Assembly (NCBI GenBank): GCA_038873195.1 | Contig: JAVZEV010000001.1 | Coordinates: 462,490 to 526,489 of the forward strand | Source of the DNA: Candidatus Bathyarchaeia archaeon | GTDB taxonomy: Archaea; Thermoproteota; Bathyarchaeia; Bathyarchaeales; Bathycorpusculaceae | Direction: 5' to 3' | Length of the DNA: 64,000 nt | In this document: piece by piece, positions 62,302-64,000 of the stretch | How the letters are laid out: each line of letters begins with the position of its first letter | Numbering within the stretch: the first letter of the stretch is position 1 | Notes under the pieces: generated by a model | What the model saw: only the letters and a program-made list of their open reading frames with translations | Database searches by the model: none | Told to the model about the DNA's origin: nothing | Made by a program: the position numbers and the translations under genes

Positions 62302-63039
62302 ATGAGAACATTAGATGTTGCGGCAACCGCTTTAAATGCAGCGTTATACACAGCTTTTGGTTACCTCTTCTACTATATTCTACCCTTAACAGCTCCTGGA
62401 CTTGGCTTAGTCAGATTTTGGCCACAAGTAATAATTCCCGCAGCCTTTGCGGCACTTTTCGGTCCATGGGTCGGTGGCATAGGCGCTGCGATAGGCATAT
62501 TCATAAGCGACATGCTCATCCACGGTAACCCAATATTGAGTTTAATGGCCGGAGTTACATCAAACTTTGCAGGTTTCTTCATAATCGGTTATGTTGCAAA
62601 ACGAAATGTAGAGTGGAAGATTCCCATGCTGATTTTTGGGATAATCAGCGCCCTATTGGTAGGAATTACCCAACTCATTCTGGTTCCTGAACTTTTCTCA
62701 GCAACTGAAGGTCTCATATTTTCGGGGATAATTTTAGGAACCTATGCAGTCTTGCTAATTGTTGTGTTATTGAGTTCTAAATGGAGAAGCTACGAAGTAG
62801 GCTGCATGATTGGCTTGCTCGTAGGCAGCGCAATAATTGGAACAATGGTTCCAGTCTTCAGCCAAATGTTTGTCATGCCTGGAAAAACTGAACTAACACC
62901 ATTAACAGTCTCAGCCGGCTTATGGTATCTCGTTTGGACTTTCTCAACCGAAATACCATTTCTCATAATTCTCGGACCGCCAATACTTGAGGCATGCCAA
63001 AGAGCGTTTCCAGCCTTGAAACCTAATACAAAAGAGTAG
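62302..63039 (+). CDS. ECF transporter S component
   Basis: 245 residues with about six helices. An N-terminal ALNAALYTAFGYLFYYILP, then RFWPQVIIPAAFAALFGPWVGGIGAAIG and SDMLIHGNP follow the S-component layout. It lies 3 nt before the pantoate kinase gene, so pantoate, pantothenate or another CoA precursor is a reasonable guess for the substrate; this is inference. The shared EcfA/T module is elsewhere. Confidence 0.8.
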   Translation: MRTLDVAATALNAALYTAFGYLFYYILPLTAPGLGLVRFWPQVIIPAAFAALFGPWVGGIGAAIGIFISDMLIHGNPILSLMAGVTSNFAGFFIIGYVAKRNVEWKIPMLIFGIISALLVGITQLILVPELFSATEGLIFSGIILGTYAVLLIVVLLSSKWRSYEVGCMIGLLVGSAIIGTMVPVFSQMFVMPGKTELTPLTVSAGLWYLVWTFSTEIPFLIILGPPILEACQRAFPALKPNTKE

Positions 63040-63042
63040 ATA

Positions 63043-63975
63043 ATGGTGAAAAGTGCAGAAGCCTTCAGCCCAGGTGGAATTTCGAGCTTTTTTGAAATCT
63101 GCGACCACGAGAAAAACGGCAATCCAATTTCAGATTTAGAGAAAGTTGGGGCTCGCGGTGGCGGTTTTGGAATTCAAAAAGGCGTCACAACTTATGTTAA
63201 CATTTCAGAAGCAGAAAGAAACAACGTTCAAGTTTTCATTAATGAAAAGATTGCTCCAGAAGCAGAAACCACAAAGACCGTAGTGAAAGCGCTTCTGGAT
63301 AAAGTTGATCGTGCTTACAATGTTGCTGTCAAGCATAAAGTTGAAATTCCAATCGGAGCGGGCTTCGGCTCAAGCGCCGCTGGAGCCTTAACCACAGCTT
63401 TAGCGCTTTCGAAGGCTTTGAGTTTAAAATTAACTTACAATCAGCTTGGCAGAATCGCACATGTTGCTGAAGTTAAATGCAAAACTGGCTTGGGCACTGT
63501 TGGTCCGTTAATGCTTGGTGGATGCATAATCACGCTAGAGCCCGGCGCGCCTGGAATCGCCGTTATAGACCGCATTCCAATATCCACGGATTACATGATT
63601 GTCGCCGGCGTCTTCGGACCTATACCAACGAGGGAAGTTTTGTCTTCTCCAGAAAAACGTTTAGCCATAAACAAATGGGGTAGAAAAACTCTGGAAAAGA
63701 TTCTCGCTGAGCCTTCGCTTGAAAACTTTTTGGCTTGTTGCCGAGAGTTTGCCCAAAAAACTGGTTTCATGACAGAACGTATAAGAGCGCTAATGAAGCT
63801 TGCAGACAAAGCGGATGCGATAGGTGCTGCACAAAACATGGTCGGCGAAGCGGTCCACGCATTAACAACATCAGAAAATGCTGAGAAAGTGGTTCAAGCT
63901 TTTAAGCAGGTTTTGCCAGAACAAAAGATTCTCGTATCCCAAGTTGACGTTCAAGGCGCAAGACTATTGAGATGA
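63043..63975 (+). CDS. Archaeal pantoate kinase (GHMP family)
   Basis: 310 residues. Motifs are SPGGISSFFEI at the N-terminus (an SPGxISxxF archaeal pantoate kinase mark), ARGGGFGIQKGV, and the GHMP ATP loop PIGAGFGSSAAGALTTAL, with a late GAAQNMVGEAVHAL. It phosphorylates pantoate to 4-phosphopantoate, the archaeal replacement for the bacterial panC-coaA route in CoA synthesis. Coupled to the ECF gene upstream and overlapping the next start by 4 nt. Confidence 0.92.
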   Translation: MVKSAEAFSPGGISSFFEICDHEKNGNPISDLEKVGARGGGFGIQKGVTTYVNISEAERNNVQVFINEKIAPEAETTKTVVKALLDKVDRAYNVAVKHKVEIPIGAGFGSSAAGALTTALALSKALSLKLTYNQLGRIAHVAEVKCKTGLGTVGPLMLGGCIITLEPGAPGIAVIDRIPISTDYMIVAGVFGPIPTREVLSSPEKRLAINKWGRKTLEKILAEPSLENFLACCREFAQKTGFMTERIRALMKLADKADAIGAAQNMVGEAVHALTTSENAEKVVQAFKQVLPEQKILVSQVDVQGARLLR

Positions 63976-64000
63976 AAAGTGTTGCGGGAAAAGTTCAAAA
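63972..64000 (+). CDS. Start of the next gene, truncated by window end
   Basis: ATG 63972 overlaps the pantoate kinase stop as ATGA and opens MKSVAGKVQ before the window ends. The overlap indicates translational coupling, so it is probably another CoA-pathway gene, but nine residues are too few to identify it. Confidence 0.5.

Noticed and set aside
1-64000. CRISPR arrays, insertion sequences, integrases and attachment sites
   Set aside because: No regularly spaced direct repeats, transposase motifs, terminal inverted repeats or tRNA-end duplications were found by reading.

Overview
This window is archaeal chromosome of about 40% G+C with short intergenic gaps, frequent GTG and TTG starts, and no rRNA, CRISPR array, insertion sequence or prophage. 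Archaeal markers include a CdvABC/ESCRT-III division operon, Cbf5 and L14e, aIF-1A, NucS, NreA, CTP-dependent riboflavin kinase (RibK), archaeal FAD synthase (RibL), pantoate kinase, deoxyhypusine synthase, diphthine synthase and a TadA/TadC-type pilus operon. The Cdv genes, the intron-split cbf5 and a tRNA with a non-canonical intron point to the TACK group. The HdrA-MvhD fusion and overall gene mix fit Bathyarchaeia best, but that placement is inference.

Layout. 1-7.9 kb: end of an ABC-2 exporter, a CitG-like protein divergent from an ECF S component, three related nucleotidyltransferases, an HTH protein and MobB. 8-11.7 kb: a four-gene division operon on the minus strand (ESCRT-III paralogue, CdvA-like, CdvB, CdvC). 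12-17.4 kb: a methyltransferase, a class II amidotransferase, an Lhr-type helicase and a small membrane protein with a frameshifted zinc ribbon. 17.5-22.2 kb: an APC permease, then HdrA-MvhD with a polyferredoxin. 22.4-29.6 kb: methyltransferase, NucS, an MBL-fold protein, pyrophosphatase, a NitT/TauT-like ABC importer with fused permease, and a long coiled-coil protein. 29.7-32 kb: a second APC permease among three tiny two-helix membrane proteins. 32-41 kb: informational genes (NreA, TRAM protein, aIF-1A, tRNA-Asp, tRNA-Ser, Cbf5, L14e) mixed with small unknown genes. 41-51.5 kb: M20 peptidase, radical SAM proteins, DNA polymerase IV, stress protein, deoxyhypusine synthase, tRNA-Gln, tRNA-Lys. 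51.6-54.6 kb: diphthine synthase, DUF357, RibL, rhomboid, RibK. 54.6-62.1 kb: the pilus operon. 62.3-64 kb: ECF S component and pantoate kinase.

The strongest observations are RNA-level. The cbf5 gene is split by a 26-nt intron with a textbook bulge-helix-bulge. A tRNA-Lys gene carries a 28-nt intron between positions 30 and 31, and a tRNA-Ser gene carries an 18-nt intron at 37/38. All three need the same splicing endonuclease. Other points: the cdvB reading frame has no ATG, GTG or TTG upstream of its ESCRT-III core but has an ideal Shine-Dalgarno before an ATC; a 26-bp element is repeated upstream of the two promoter-proximal pilin-like genes; and three nucleotidyltransferase paralogues are packed into 3.7 kb.
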